64,000 nt of DNA from Phoronis australis (GCA_002633005.1 NMRA01000045.1:341131-405130), one strand, 5' to 3'. Shown: positions 37,221 to 50,145, counted from the first letter of the stretch. The notes: a model not told the origin generated them from the letters alone. A program made the numbers and translations.

Positions 37221-37467
37221 AAGGTACCACCTAAACTACACGGTCAACGGACTCATAAACACGGGCACGGACGCATGAGCACGACTCACGGACCTGCAAA
37301 CACGATCCACGCACCCAAATACACGGGACACGGACTCATTCACGAGGAAACACGGTAAACGGACCACCAAACACGGTTTACGGACAAAATGAAGGTATCA
37401 GCTGATCCAGGAAGCCTATGAGTAAGGGACCCGTGTTTGGCGGTCCGTAGTGTAGTTTAGGTACCTT
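37221..37467. mobile_element. Fold-back element with ACGGAC repeats
   Basis: Left end AAGGTACCACCTAAACTACAC is an inverted repeat of the right end GTGTAGTTTAGGTACCTT. The interior is a degenerate array of 'aacacgg..acggac' units about 20-25 bp long. Non-coding; the family is not recognised. Confidence 0.7.
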
Positions 37468-37666
37468 GACTTCTAAAAATGCAAGATTCTATTCAACTTA
37501 AAGCTAGTGTATTCACTGAACAGTCTGTTGGATGTCTTTGTCAGATAGCCTTTTCGTATGGAATTTTAAAATAAAAATGCTACTGTTACATGAACATGAC
37601 TCTTGTTATATTGATTGCCCTTGGGATTCCTGTTTCATATGTTACCACTTAAATTACGCTAAGTCT

Positions 37667-38003
37667 CAGGGTGTTCCCTCGAAACAGGAACCCGGTGTAA
37701 AATAGATACCCCTGAATTGAGAACAGACTCACTTACCTTCTAAACAGCTAACCAGCCCGAAAAACAGGATCCCCGACCTTTTAAACAAGAATCCTGGGGA
37801 TCGGATAGGAATCCCAGGGATCAGACAGGAAACCCGGGGACCGAAAAAAATTGTCCAAGTTTCCTGTCCGATCCCCGGGATTCCTGTTTTAAAGGTCGGT
37901 GTTCCTGTTTTTCTGGCTGTTTAGCTGTTTTGAAGGTGCGGGATTAGTTTTCTACTCCGGGATATGTTTTACACTGGGGTTCCTGTTTTAATTGAACACT
38001 CTG
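37667..38003. mobile_element. Fold-back MITE, 337 bp, 5-bp TSD
   Basis: Termini CAGGGTGTTC and GAACACTCTG, with almost the whole element a long inverted repeat (arms of about 150 bp, for example 'ccccgaccttttaaac' against 'ttttaaaggtcgg'). It is flanked by a perfect 5-bp duplication AGTCT (37662-37666 and 38004-38008). Strong hairpin potential, no coding capacity. Confidence 0.85.
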
Positions 38004-40728
38004 AGTCTGCTGGGCACAGCTTTTTGAAAAAAGGTACACTTTATCATCAGGTCCGCCCAAAGGGCACATGTTCAAATCTGGTCAGGAATATTAACCCTGA
38101 TTTCCTCTTCACATAGTAACAATGGTGGCAAGTTAGCTGCACAAGAAGAAAAATTGTTGAATTTGAGACAAAAATAATTACTTTAATTGTGATATTCTTA
38201 TTTTTCAGAGGATTACCACATTGTTGCTCGAAATTTTATCAAGTGTTGTTTGATAATAGCTACACTGTGCAAATCATGCTAAAAGCAACGTAAATTTTCA
38301 TGAAAAGTTATTTTTGTTGAAAAATTTGACGAAACTACAAAACTGCAGTTTCACCAGTCCGCCGTACTGTGTCCCAATTTTTACTGTATGTTTTGCATAA
38401 TGATATTTGATAGAATGATAAATGGTTTAGATTTCAGATTACTGCCTGATAATTTTTTTGTAAAACAACAGCTTTCAGCCCCACGAGCCGTTGAAAATGT
38501 TCGGATCACTAATAAAATTTGTAAAAATACGGCACTTACTAGGTCACTCAGTTCTTTCTAAGTGTGCAATTTGGGAAGGTTCCTGTGGCATGTTAATTGC
38601 TTCTTCAAGATGTGTCAAATATTGTTCAAAATACTGGGCATGCGTGATAGCTAATTTCCATCTTAATGAATACGTGAAAATATACGATGAACACAGCCCA
38701 TTCCATCTTATGAATACCTGAAAATATACAATGAACACAGCCCACAGCTTAGTGTTAAAACTGTGCTGGAATGGCACAAGAACGGGGCTGAAGAACTGCT
38801 TGACGAATGTTGCCGCATTGTGGGTAAATACCGTGAGATTCAAGTGTTGCTGTGTAATCTGTGATCGTCCTATTGCAGAATGTTGCTTGAATTCTGTTAA
38901 TCTGCGTTATAGTCATGACATATTCATGAACTTACCAGATATTACATCACATCTGTTCTGGTTTGAGGCCAAAGTAACAACAGGAAATAGATAATAAGCT
39001 GCTCAGGGATTAATCGATGTATATATATTTTCATTGCAAAGTTAGAAGTGTTTGGTTTTAGCTCATAGCATTATCAGTGGTTCTCAATATGCAATGAACA
39101 ATGACACCATCAAAAATTGGTGGTAGTCTAGGCTCGAGTTGTAACCCTGTACCCTGGACTTATTTTTGAGAACCAGTTTTCTCCACTGAATAATGGGCAT
39201 CAAACTGGTTCTCAAAATGCTTGACCCCTATAAATGACTATTGCCAAAGAAAGTCAACACATTCTTGAATCTAAACATTGTGTATCTTTGAAAAATCTAA
39301 CAGTACATCTTTAAAGTTAAAACTCATGGAGTTGGTTACCCGTTGGGATGATAATGTTACGAGTGTTCAAGACATTCTATTCTCATCAGCTCATCAACAT
39401 CCAATCCCTTTGTGAAGAGTTGCTAACTCTTTATTTAGGCGGGAGGTTCCATTTTTTCTAAATCCCGTGAAAAAGCTGTTAAAATTCTCCTTGTGGAAAA
39501 GTGCCAATATAAGTCATGTAGGTACATTTAGTTTTTATTGGTTTTTGTATTATTTTTTTTTTTTTGTATCAACTAAGAGGTGGTACAAGTCTATGCCATA
39601 AACATTTCGCTGCATTCACTTTAAAACTACTGCAAAGGAACATGTTATAAGAACAAATCTAGGTTTTTCAAAGAATTTTGCAATAAATGGATGCTATTTT
39701 TGATTAGTATTGAAATATCCCAGGCGAGGAGTGGGCTGAGAGTTCATTTCTAAATATTATTCATAGATTTAATTTTTGTTTCTGATGAGACATTAAAAGT
39801 ACATTAGTGGTATTTTCTTGATTGCATTTTTTGTTTAACGTCACCAGGGAGTACTGATTGCTCCATTGTTCACTATAATTCATACTTATCGTATGTGTTA
39901 TTTGGTTTTGCGTTTGTTTGAGTATGGTGGTGTTGCATGTCTATGTATTTAGCCAGTCACGTACTAGTAGAAGGCTATAAATGTTTACTCAGTAAAAGTG
40001 TTTATTTTCTGAAAGTAGAAAGCCTGCAGAATTTGATTTTTGACGTTTTACCAATCTAAAGCATTTGTTTAGTAAAATTTAGCAAAAAAGAAAGGTAGAT
40101 TGGTAACACCGACGGTATCATAAACAAGACCAACTTTGATAGTTTTATATCAGTATTAAGGCCCTGATTTGAGGGGACCGTTGATGTAAACTGCGAAGTT
40201 AACTGAACTGCTCACACCGGCTTCGGTAGTTAACAGACATTGAAGTAAACTGTAGGTGACGCTGTTGTCATTGAAGTAATCGCAAGGTAGCACTGATGCA
40301 TTGTGTGCACGCTAAGATTCTTTATAATGTGTTAATTGACATAAAACTTATTTCTGATTTGATGAGAGATTATTCGAGCAAAATATAAGCAATCATTAGC
40401 GATGACACTGCCTTAATTGTTGACGATGACTGGCCCGGGCGATGACTTCGATGGCACTAAAGTTGACTGTACATACTGCACCGCAGCTTCATTAGGCTCC
40501 GCTGTTAAATCCACCTGTTTACTGCAAGTTAACTTCTATCCAGGACCAAAGTTAACTGTTCGTACTGAGTTCATCTCTCAAAAACATTGATACGTTGACG
40601 TTAATATGAAATCTCATAAAACACTGCTATGGTTTTCGAAAGTATCATTTCGCTTTATGCAACTTTTCGTTTTTTGCATGAAAATCACGAAATACCTATT
40701 ATTGATAACCCCTCATGCAGTAGCATTC

Positions 40729-40985
40729 CTAAAGTCCCGTCCACACGCAGACTTATCCTGGAACAAGGTGCACTAGTGCAACTTGCCCCACTGTAAGTGG
40801 ATTGTCCCCCCTCACACATATTTGATAACTAGTGTGAGGTGGAAGTTTTTGCCCTTCGCATGAACACCTGATGCAAACACTGCACGCAGAAGAAGACCCG
40901 TTTTGTATGTAACCGTAGCTGATAATTACTGCTTTGTCCCAGGTTTGCAGCCACATAGCAATTAAAAGTGGCATGGGGTAAATCG
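40729..40985. repeat. Dispersed repeat, GTCCAC(A)CGC family, copy 2
   Basis: Begins 'aaagtcccgtccacacgcag' and shares 'acttatcctggaacaaggt' and an inverted 'caggtttgcagccacat' with the copy at 35866. Confidence 0.55.
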
Positions 40986-41949
40986 TGGAAAGCATTAAAA
41001 TATTCGATAATATGTCTATTTCATCACAATGTGTCAAAAAGGGGGTCACATTTTGATGGTGGGACGCAGGGCACATTTTGAAAAGCTGTATAGCAAGGAT
41101 GCATTAACCCAGGTCATAGTTTGTGTGACTATTGAGTTAGCACACGCTTGCACTTCCGCGATGAGTCCCCAGTTATTTTTGAAGCAGAGAAAAACCAAAG
41201 CTCCGAGATAAAGATTATCTAGTTCTTCGTGGTTGTACTTTCCACATGAGCTCATAGGTCGCATTGATATTTGGTGTTAAGTTGTGTCGAACTTGTTTTC
41301 ATCTAATTGAACTGCAACTGCATAGTTTTAGTTGTCTAGAACAGCAGAACTCAGTCTTTCTTTCTCTTAATACAATCATTGATTGGTCATTAGGCCATCC
41401 TGTTGCTGGAGGCTGAGTTTCCAATGTTGATTTTCTTTTTATCACTGTGAGTTTTCCATTTGTGTAATCTGGGCTGTCATTAGGAAAATGGATTTTGCTT
41501 ATATTATGGTATTTAATTGGGACACAACTGAAGTGTATGATGGTGATTATGTAACATTCAGGTGGAAGAATTTGTGATTTAGCCAAGTTATAAAGTTTCT
41601 TTTGCAAAATGTTTGGGGCTGCTGCAGTTTCAGATAACAATAATTACAAAAATTGACTGTTTTTGTTTTTAAAGGCTTTTGACATTGTTGTGAATACCAC
41701 AATTTATCAAAACATTGTCTGATGACAGCTACAGCTTAGAACATTAATGAAGCATTTTTTCTGTGCTTCCTAACTTTTATGGGAAAGTAAAATTTCACTC
41801 GCCTGCCGTATTGAGTCCTAAATTGGCGAGATTTTACCATAATCAAATTTTCACCAACAGAGAATAAGAGTAATACCTAATGAGGTTTAATGGTGCTATA
41901 AACCTCCTCCTCTATTCAAAATAGCAGTTGATTTACGGAAAACTCGCGG

Positions 41950-42130
41950 GTGAACACCCATGTCTGGGTAATCGCTCATCTCCAACTTTTTGTCAATTTT
42001 CGGTTTAAGCGCCCACTGCTTGGGTAATCGCCCACCCCCGACTTTTTGCCAATTTTTCGGTTTAAGCGCCCACTGCTTGGGTAATCGCCCACCCCCGTCT
42101 CAGGGTTTCCCAATTTAAGTGCCCAGTGCA
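41950..42130. repeat. GGGCGGTTAA minisatellite, reverse orientation
   Basis: Two to three units of about 55 bp ('ttaagcgcccactgcttggg' followed by 'taatcgcccaccccc'). The reverse complement matches the array at 3.86-4.04 kb, including a degenerate terminal unit with 'catggg.gtt.acccg'. Confidence 0.7.
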
Positions 42131-42159
42131 TCAACCTGCGAGTTAACGGTAGATCATAA

Positions 42160-42915
42160 ACACACACACACACAGAGTAATGGTTGGTAGTGGTAATAGA
42201 ATCCTATCATGTTAAGGAATATTATCAGACCATGTTTAGAGAATAAAATGCCTAATTCAATTTTGGATTTTTAGTGGCTTGCAGCTTTAGACTATGTCCA
42301 TGTTGCTGACATTGTAGAGCTAAAACTGACTTGAGCAGTATAACATCGACCTCATCAAAGTGTGTTGTTCTTGACTCACTCAGGTAACTGTTAAAAGAAT
42401 TTTTGGTGCACTCACTTAGCTGTGGTCCAAATAAACAGACTGATAATTTTGTATTTATGTTGTATCAATTTGGGCTGTAGTCACTACTCACTACTCACTA
42501 GGAAAGGGGGAAAGTGTCTAAGATGGACATTGTATCATTTGATTTGCTGCAGAATTAGAGCTCAAAGTGCATTAATTTAAGTTTGCCTGGTACAATGTTG
42601 AATTCGTAATAATTAGGATAAGAAATAATGGCAAGCGCATTTGCATGTGAAGAGGCAGAACAATTTCTTGACACATGTATTTCATGTAAATCCCTTAGAA
42701 TAAGAGTGATCAGTGCCATTTCAGTACTGGCCTATTGCTGTAACAGTGCTACAGCAAAGACAATTCTGAGATCAGCTTGTCACAATTAAACATCCGTTTT
42801 CATAATTTTCATTTTTTAATCTGTGAATAGGGAGGAAATGCCTTCTTAAAATATATGACTCATATCAATATATAGGCAAGATATTTATTGACTAGATATG
42901 CCAACTATTTTATGA
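42160..42915 (+). repeat. 0.75-kb duplicated block, copy A
   Basis: Begins with a short (CA)n run, then 'cagagtaatggttggtag', and ends '...ccaactattttatga' at a single N (42916). Nearly identical to 42917-43706 apart from substitutions and indels (for example an extra 'actcactactc' here). Confidence 0.85.
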
Positions 42916-42916
42916 N

Positions 42917-43001
<85 letters not shown>
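42917..43001. repeat. (CA)n microsatellite
   Basis: About 85 bp of uninterrupted CA directly after the single N at 42916. The corresponding tract in the other copy (42160-42175) is only about 16 bp. Confidence 0.97.
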
Positions 43002-43007
<6 letters not shown>

Positions 43008-43706
43008 ATGGTTGGTAGCGGTAATAGAATCCTATCATGTTAAGGAATATTATCAGACCATATTTAGAGAATAAAATGCCAAATTCAATTTTGGGTTTTT
43101 TAAGTGGCTTGCAGCTTTAGACTATGTCCATGTTGCTGACATTGCAGAGCTAAAACTGACTTGAGCAGTATAACATCGACCTCATCATGTAACTGTTAAA
43201 AGAATTTTTGGTGCACTCACTTAGCTGTGGTCCAAATAAACAGACTGATAATTTTGTATTTATGTTGTATCAATTTGGGCTGTAGTCACTAGGAAAGGGG
43301 GAAAGTGTCTAAGATGGACATTGTATCATTTGATTTGCTGCAGAATTAGAGCTCAAAATGCATTAATTTAAGTTTGCCTGGTACAATGTTGAATTAGTAA
43401 TAATTAGGATAAGAAATAATGGCAAGCGCATTTGCATGTGAAGAGGCAGAACAATTTCTTGACACATGTATTGCATGTAAATCCCTTAGAATAAGAGTGA
43501 TCAGTGCCATTTCAGTACTGGCCTATTGCTGTAACAGTGCTACAGCAAAGACAATTCTGAGATCAGCTTGTCACAATTAAACATCCCTTTTCATAATTTT
43601 CATTTTTTAATCTGCGAATAGGGAGGAAATGCCTTCTTAAAATATATGACTCATATCAATATATAGGCAAGATATTTATTGACTAGATATGCCAACTATT
43701 TTATGA
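42917..43706 (+). repeat. 0.75-kb duplicated block, copy B
   Basis: Second copy, starting with the long (CA)n tract and continuing into unique sequence after '...ttttatga'. The junction at one N suggests two alleles joined by the assembler. Confidence 0.85.
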
Positions 43707-44100
43707 AGTCAACAGCTGCATTGATCTTACAAATCTGCTGATAACTGCACAGCCAGTGTCTGAAATATTGATTAAGGGTCAGATTTCGCAGTCAGTAAAT
43801 AACTTAAAGTGACTCAAAGTGACTTAACATAACTCTTTAAGTTGCTCTGAGATTAATTAACTTCACTTTGGGAAGCCCCAGTTCCTTTATTAGTGGCTTA
43901 ATTGAATTGAATTGACTTTCGTCAGTCTTTGTCCCTTGTTCATTCAGTTGATGCAAATTCTTGAATAGTGTTTTTGTGTTTCTGTCACTTTCAGTGAGTA
44001 CAAATATAAATTCAGAAAATGTGGGCTTACAACCATTATTTGTATTTCATAGAGTTGTCAGGGAACATTAGGCACTATATAGCATTTCCTAATACAACTA

Positions 44101-44470
44101 AAGGCCCTTTCACACCAGCGGGCCAATGTTATCGTAAACAATTACAGGACATTGTTGTTACTAGTATTTGCTAATGTTTTGCTCAAGTAATCACCAGTTT
44201 GATTAGAAATCAGTTTCATGTCAATAATCACACGTAAATGTTCTCAAATTGTCACATTAAAAAATCTTAGTGCGCACAGGACGAAAACCCGGCATTTCTC
44301 AGCCCACCTTGAAGGGCACCTTATTCATCAGCGTGGTACTTTGATGGCAATAGTTTCACTATCATTCACTTAAGTTTAAACTATGAAACATGGTATGAAT
44401 GGTTCAAATAACTCCGTAGTTTACATGGATGCTGCTCATACTGGAGTGAAGTTAGTGTGAAAGGGCTTTT
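44101..44470. mobile_element. MITE with AAGGCCCTTTCACAC termini
   Basis: Left end AAGGCCCTTTCACACCAGC pairs with right end GTTAGTGTGAAAGGGCTTTT. About 370 bp, AT-rich interior, no ORF. Target duplication not clear. Confidence 0.7.
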
Positions 44471-45153
44471 AATGTTGCTTCTCATCAGTTGGGATGGGTA
44501 CTTGCCATAGTACCTGGACTTTTTGACCAGCTTCTTTTATTTGGGAATTTGGGATCAGAGATGGGCGTGAGTGATAACTGCTGCCTTTCCTGTTCATGAC
44601 AATATACTTCACCTCCCTTCTAGACTGTCTGAAGTATAAAAACTGAGTCTGGTATTAGAAAATTGAAACTTTTTCATTGTTTAAATGGCAAAAATCGTAT
44701 TACGGAAGAAAAGCAAAATAACGCACATTGCAACTGCTTTGTTTGCTTTTGGACCCGTCCTGAGCAACACAATGGTGCAACTAGACTTGTGTTCACTGCC
44801 ACTTATCAGAGTGATCTTATAACAACATTATCTATGTGTCTGTCGTATATGGTGATTGTGGAGCTTAGCGGGTTTTTTTTTTTCAAAAATACAACATTGC
44901 TTTATTATGACATGTTATCTCTATTGTTCATAGTTAATTTTTGCAAAGTCTTTAAATGCATGCAACTTCAATTGATTTCAATTATATTGCAAAAATTCAA
45001 TTTATATGCCTTTTTCAAGCCTGATTTTGATTCTTGGTGCCTTTGACAATTTCCAACATTAAGTTTGTTTGTTACACTAACTCAAGATCATCTAATGTAT
45101 CCCTGCAGTCTAAGTTGTCTTGTGTTACACATGTACATCACCTTCTGTTTCAG

Positions 45154-45254
45154 TGCAAATTCGCGGTAGCCATGGCAAACAGAAGTTTACTAACTTCATG
45201 CTGGTTGCTGTAGGTGAAGGGTCAAGAGACGAAGCTACAAGGGGAATATTTAAA
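45154..45254 (+). CDS. SPON1: F-spondin exon 2 (reeler domain)
   Basis: Acceptor ccttctgtttcag, donor TTTAAA|gtatgt, 101 nt. It completes a Val codon across the splice and encodes VQIRGSHGKQKFTNFMLVAV and then GEGSRDEATRGIFK, the middle of the reeler beta-sandwich. Confidence 0.93.
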
Positions 45255-46070
45255 GTATGTTTTTCTCATTTGACAATGGGGAGTGTTAATTCATTAAGTG
45301 ACACCAGTGGGACAACGTCCCTTAAGCACTATAACTTGGTGCCATTGGACCTTTCGGTCGTGAATGTCTACATGCTGAACATGGAAGTCTCAGAGATTTT
45401 GCCCTTTTCTCTAGGTCCTGGATATTTCAGTGTTCAAAGTTTTGTCAGGCAGGATATTTTAAAAATCAGCTAGAAAAATTCGCCATTGGAGTGTGGTGAC
45501 CACACTCTGACCCAAATTGATTGCTGATGGAGAAAATGAACAAACACTAGAGAATGGAGTGGTTCTTTGCCTTGGGTCGTCGTGTTTGCGCCAAACATGG
45601 GGCAAAGGTAGCAAATTCTGTCTACGTTATTACAGGAAATGAATTGGGCAAATGTCTGGACTAATGTAAAATGTCTTGGACATGGTGTATATTGAAGCTT
45701 TGTGGTCATGTTGGTTGATTCAGAGTTTGAAAGATAAAACCAACATATCAAATACTGAAAGCCATTCTTAGTAAAGCCAATCCCCAGACTGAGGGTAATG
45801 TAAGGCCAGTTGGCTTCTTTATTTCAGTTCTGTAAATACTCTTTTGTTTGGCCGTTGGCCATGTGCTTGGTCTTGGAATTTATGCCATCAGTGTGCGGAT
45901 ATTGCTTATCTGTTCAGACATGGAAACTTCTAGGTTATTCTTGGTGTTATCTTTTTATGCTTTGTGTCTTGGCTTCCTATGCTCAAAACAATAATTAATT
46001 ATCATGGAATTTCAGTGCAGTAGTTCAAAGAGCACTGAGGACTAACTAACAGTGTGTATTAAATATTGAC

Positions 46071-46151
46071 CATGAAAATGGGACTTACCTAAATTGCAAC
46101 CACGTTGGACTTCATGAAAATGGGACTTACCTAAATTGTGACCACGCTGGT
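46071..46151. repeat. ~42-bp tandem duplication
   Basis: Two copies of 'catgaaaatgggacttacct' followed by 'aaattg..accacg', in F-spondin intron 2. Confidence 0.8.
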
Positions 46152-46700
46152 TGGTTGATGAAACACAAATGATCATTATCACAATGAAACAGAGCAGATT
46201 TTAGAGAATATTACTAGAATTTCCAACACTGAAGAATGAACAGTTTCATATTCTTTCTGGAAGTCAAAAAAGTCATGGAAAACGGGCGAGTACTAGTACG
46301 TCATCATGATGGCATTTTGTGGGTTTGTTTTGACAAGCAACCTGACCAGCATCAAACTTATCTGGCTTCGAACTAATCAAACTTATCCAACTAGTTTTAT
46401 TTTGAAACCTAGATGCCAGCCTTATTTGAAATTTGAAATTTGCTGACATGGTCCCAGATGAAAAGGCTGGTAGGTGATCATGAACCGAGGCAAATGTTCC
46501 TCGTGTAAAAATGGCTTACGGTTATTAAAAATGCTGTCATCTTTCTATGGAAATGCTAGTTGTGCAATTAGCCGGTGACTGAGTCAGTTTAGGGTTAAAT
46601 GGGCTTTGGTGTCCTAATAAGTAATTTATTTACAGATTGTAAGATTGAGCAATTGGAGAGCAAAGGAATATGATTTACAAGCGAAGAATTTCTTTTTCAG

Positions 46701-46840
46701 ATTTCCAGCGATGACGAAGTCAAGTTTAATGACACATGTGAAAACATAATCACTCGCAGGTATCCTTATCCTAGCCGAGTGAGTAATGTGAGTGTCAGCT
46801 GGCAAGCGCCACCTAGTGGAAGTGGATGTGTGGAGTTCAG
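46701..46840 (+). CDS. SPON1: F-spondin exon 3 (reeler domain end)
   Basis: Acceptor tctttttcag, donor TTCAG|gtaatg, 140 nt, phase 2. It encodes DDEVKFNDTCENIITRR and VSVSWQAPPSGSGCVEFR, including the conserved W.APP..G.GCV pattern of reeler domains. The codons for APPSG contain an exact CTCF-like core on the reverse strand. Confidence 0.93.
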
Positions 46841-48273
46841 GTAATGTCAAATATGTCTTGATACTGGCAGGTTTCACTTCACTTCAAGATTGATCTGCAA
46901 ACCGTAATTATTCTGTTATAGTCAGTTGCCAAAATTATATCTTTTTTCGAGTTTAGAAAGATCGACCGCCATCCTACAAATAGTTAAATTCTTAGCTAGT
47001 GCTATTGACAATTTTGCTGTACAAACCATTCTAATCTTAGAACAATTTTTTCAGTTTGTATTTCCCTTGTTCAGAATTTTGTGAAAACAAATATTTCCAC
47101 TTGCCCTTCACATGAGTTTGCCAAATTGGTGAAGAACTTGCGTGACTGCTTTTCAATCTGACCATCTGTTCATTGACCATTTGGAGAATTTTCATCTGTG
47201 TGCCACTTCTCTGTTTTTGTTGGCCTACTCGACTTCTGTTTCTCTTTTGCTTAGATTTTAGTTTGACTTGTTTATCAATTGTCATTGTTGTGAGGACTTA
47301 GTCTAAGTGCCTTTTGTGTGGAGTGGAACAATTACCCCATGAGCATTGACTATAGCAATGAAACACAGGTAGACGTAAATTGCAATATCATACACTGAAA
47401 CAAATTACTCTAAATGTTTGACTTCGGAGATTTTTAGTTCCTTGTGGAATGTGATGTTAAGATCATTTTCTCTCAGAAAGAAAATGCCATAAATATTGGC
47501 CAAAATGATGGAGTTGGTTTCAATTCGTTTACTAGTATCTCAGTTGGTAGTAAAGTGTTCAACTTGATACTTTATGGGGCATAAATTGCTGTGTGGTGCT
47601 GGACCAAGACTGTGCTAATGCTTAACAATGAACTAGATAAATATCTGGATTTATAATCTTCTGCTGTCTGAACCAGAGATATTTGTTATGGAAATTTGTG
47701 GACACAAATGGTAGTGAAATTCAGTGCAAGGTATTTCAGTACACAGCTGCCACAGCAAGTATGGCGTACAAGTAAATTAGTTAGTGATGGTTACAACAAT
47801 TGGTGACTTGCCAAGCCTACATTCCCTGTGACTTGAATTGATGCTGAGGTCCATTTGCAAACTAAACATGTTAATCAAATTGGGTGTATTGTAAGACAAG
47901 TGTTGAAGTATGACATGGAAAGGTCTGTATATTGATATTCCCCGTTTGATTCTATAAAATGTGTGATCAATTTTAGTGCCTTATAGTAGTGTAACTAGTT
48001 GATTCCCTAGAGTGACTAGTGACTTACTGCATTTTTGCTACAGCATGCTCAATATTATTGTTTTCAAGGATTTGCTTTTAAACAAATTGCCTTGCATCAG
48101 TCTGCGGGTTGTTCCTGTTTGACAGATGTTTTTTGAATTGCGTGTGTGCACTAGATACCACAGAATGTGTATCTTGGCAGAATGTGTATATTGACAGAAT
48201 GTGTATCTTAACGGCTGGAATCAATTTGTAATGTGGGATCTGAAATCTCATACGACAGTATTACAGGCATAGG

Positions 48274-48429
48274 CAGTGCTGTAGTGGGGCGTAGGCGCAC
48301 CTAGGCGCAGCCAACCACCTTTTGGCATTTGAACGTAGCGCCTATGCACCGTAAGTTACGTTCAGTGCTCAAGGTGATACGGTGGGCTTTGGGCGCCTAC
48401 TTACCTCTAATTGTACCACTACAGCACTG
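48274..48429. mobile_element. hAT-like MITE, 8-bp TSD
   Basis: 156 bp with termini CAGTGCTGTAGTGG and CCACTACAGCACTG (perfect 14-bp inverted repeat), flanked by perfect 8-bp duplication GGCATAGG (48266-48273 and 48430-48437). CAGTG ends plus an 8-bp duplication are the hallmark of hAT transposons. In F-spondin intron 3. Confidence 0.9.
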
Positions 48430-49572
48430 GGCATAGGGGGTGGAACTCCATGGAAGAGGTTTGTTTTTCTTCCTCTATCAGCACACAATACGGCAGACAT
48501 TATTGAAATCTTATTTTGCCAACTTTCTCAGCAACTGTGAAGATAAAGTTTTCTAGTCTGTTTGATTTGTTCTGTGTGTGCATCGTAAAACAACATTTGG
48601 TAAAATTTTCATTGTTTGTACCAAGGTAATCAGTCCTTTAAAAAATATAAAATGATTTTTTGTCAGTTATTTTTGTCCAAACTATGTGAAGAATTACGGT
48701 ATCCGTAACATGCTCAGTGCTTGACACATTGCGGACGTGACACAAAATGAAATAGGGTTTTTTTGAAAGTGACTTCAGACTTAAAAGTCTGTTCTGTTTA
48801 AAGAGTATGTTTTAGAAAAACTTTATTTGATAACTTGTTGTGCAGGAGAGATTATTTGAGGTTTTAACAAATTCCATACTATAAATTCAGCAACCTGTAT
48901 ATTTTGTTTGATGAAATGCAAGTTTTTTAACTCTTTCGGTGATAAAATGTATGACTAACAGAGTTATACTCACTACAAACTGTGGAAGTGATTTTTTATG
49001 GTAAAATATCCTACTTTGTCAAAGTTATGAAAATGCCCTCCTTGTAACACTAGGTGGGGTTAACATTTTTGGATTTACCCAAAATGCAAAACTGATTATT
49101 TTTGGCATTAGTGTCATATGGTAGCGTCTTTCATTGCAATTGCTTTTTGATTTTGTTTAGTAACTTCAATAGAAATCTGCAACATGATCCCTTTCTCAAA
49201 ATTTGAAATTGTTCCCCTCCGTTACAGTCATGAAAAAGGGGCACTCACATTTTATGTTTTCTGAATCTTTCTGAAACTTGTACTAAAACACATAAGCAAG
49301 AAAGTTAACTAATCTAAAAATTACAGACAGTTAATCTATTGAATTGTTCCCTCTGTTCTACGCAAAATACTCTGGAATGTCCCTAGTGCTTAAATGTTGG
49401 AGATTTAGTGAGATAGGAAGCAGCCATTTTGTCTTCGGGGACATGACATTTTTTGTTATTGTTTCATTAATAAATGCTGTGAGATACTTTGGTATGAACA
49501 ATATATTTTGATGCTTCTATGGAGGAGAAAGATGAATTGAAAAAAGAAACAAGTTTGAGTTATTACTTTTCT

Positions 49573-49820
49573 TGAAAATTAACTTTTGTCAATCAGACTG
49601 TTGTTGACAGACATGACATAAGTTATCAATCAATGTAATTAGATTTACCAATTAATAACTGGTCCTTACAAATTCTTACTACATTTGATAAAGCAGCCAG
49701 TTTGAAAATTAACTTTATTTGTCAATCAGATTGTTGCAGACATGACATAAGTTAGTAATCAATATAATTAGATTGACCAATTAATGGTTGATCTTCACAA
49801 ATTCTTATTACACTTGATTC
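49573..49820. repeat. ~130-bp tandem duplication
   Basis: Two diverged copies beginning 'gaaaattaacttt..tgtcaatcaga' and containing 'gacatgacataagtta'. Confidence 0.8.
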
Positions 49821-50145
49821 AAAGATCTGCTATATAGCTGTTGCCCATGTGTTACTTGGAAATAATTATTTTATAAGTTGTTATTCAAAAAAGTTAAGAT
49901 GGCTGTAAAGTCAGAAAACCATAATCAACATATTGCATTCATTTGAATCCATTGAATTTAATGTATTTTCTACTCAAGCAAATGATATTTTGTTTGTGCC
50001 TTAAGTTTGAAAATTTTAGGCGGATGGCACAAAATACTGTGATGTATACCTAAAACGTACATCATAACTTGTTCGACTTATTTTCATGGAATCTAAATGG
50101 AGCCATGTGACCAGTCCTAAGTTTTAATTAACACCTAGGAATATT

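Larger units (their letters stand above)
30918..45153 (+). other. SPON1: F-spondin intron 1 (14.2 kb)
   Basis: Large first intron, phase 1, gtaggc...ttctgtttcag. It contains most of the repeats listed between these positions (SINE-like piece, LINE remnant, fold-back elements, haplotype duplication). Stretches not listed separately, such as 31.5-35.4 kb and 38.9-40.7 kb, are AT-rich and show no gene I can support. Confidence 0.85.

Noticed and set aside
41299-41640. 113-codon reverse ORF
   Set aside because: No recognisable domain and lies in a repeat-rich intron.
44663-45046. 127-codon forward ORF just before F-spondin exon 2
   Set aside because: Low-complexity, AT-driven frame with no domain; ends inside the intron without linking to the exon.
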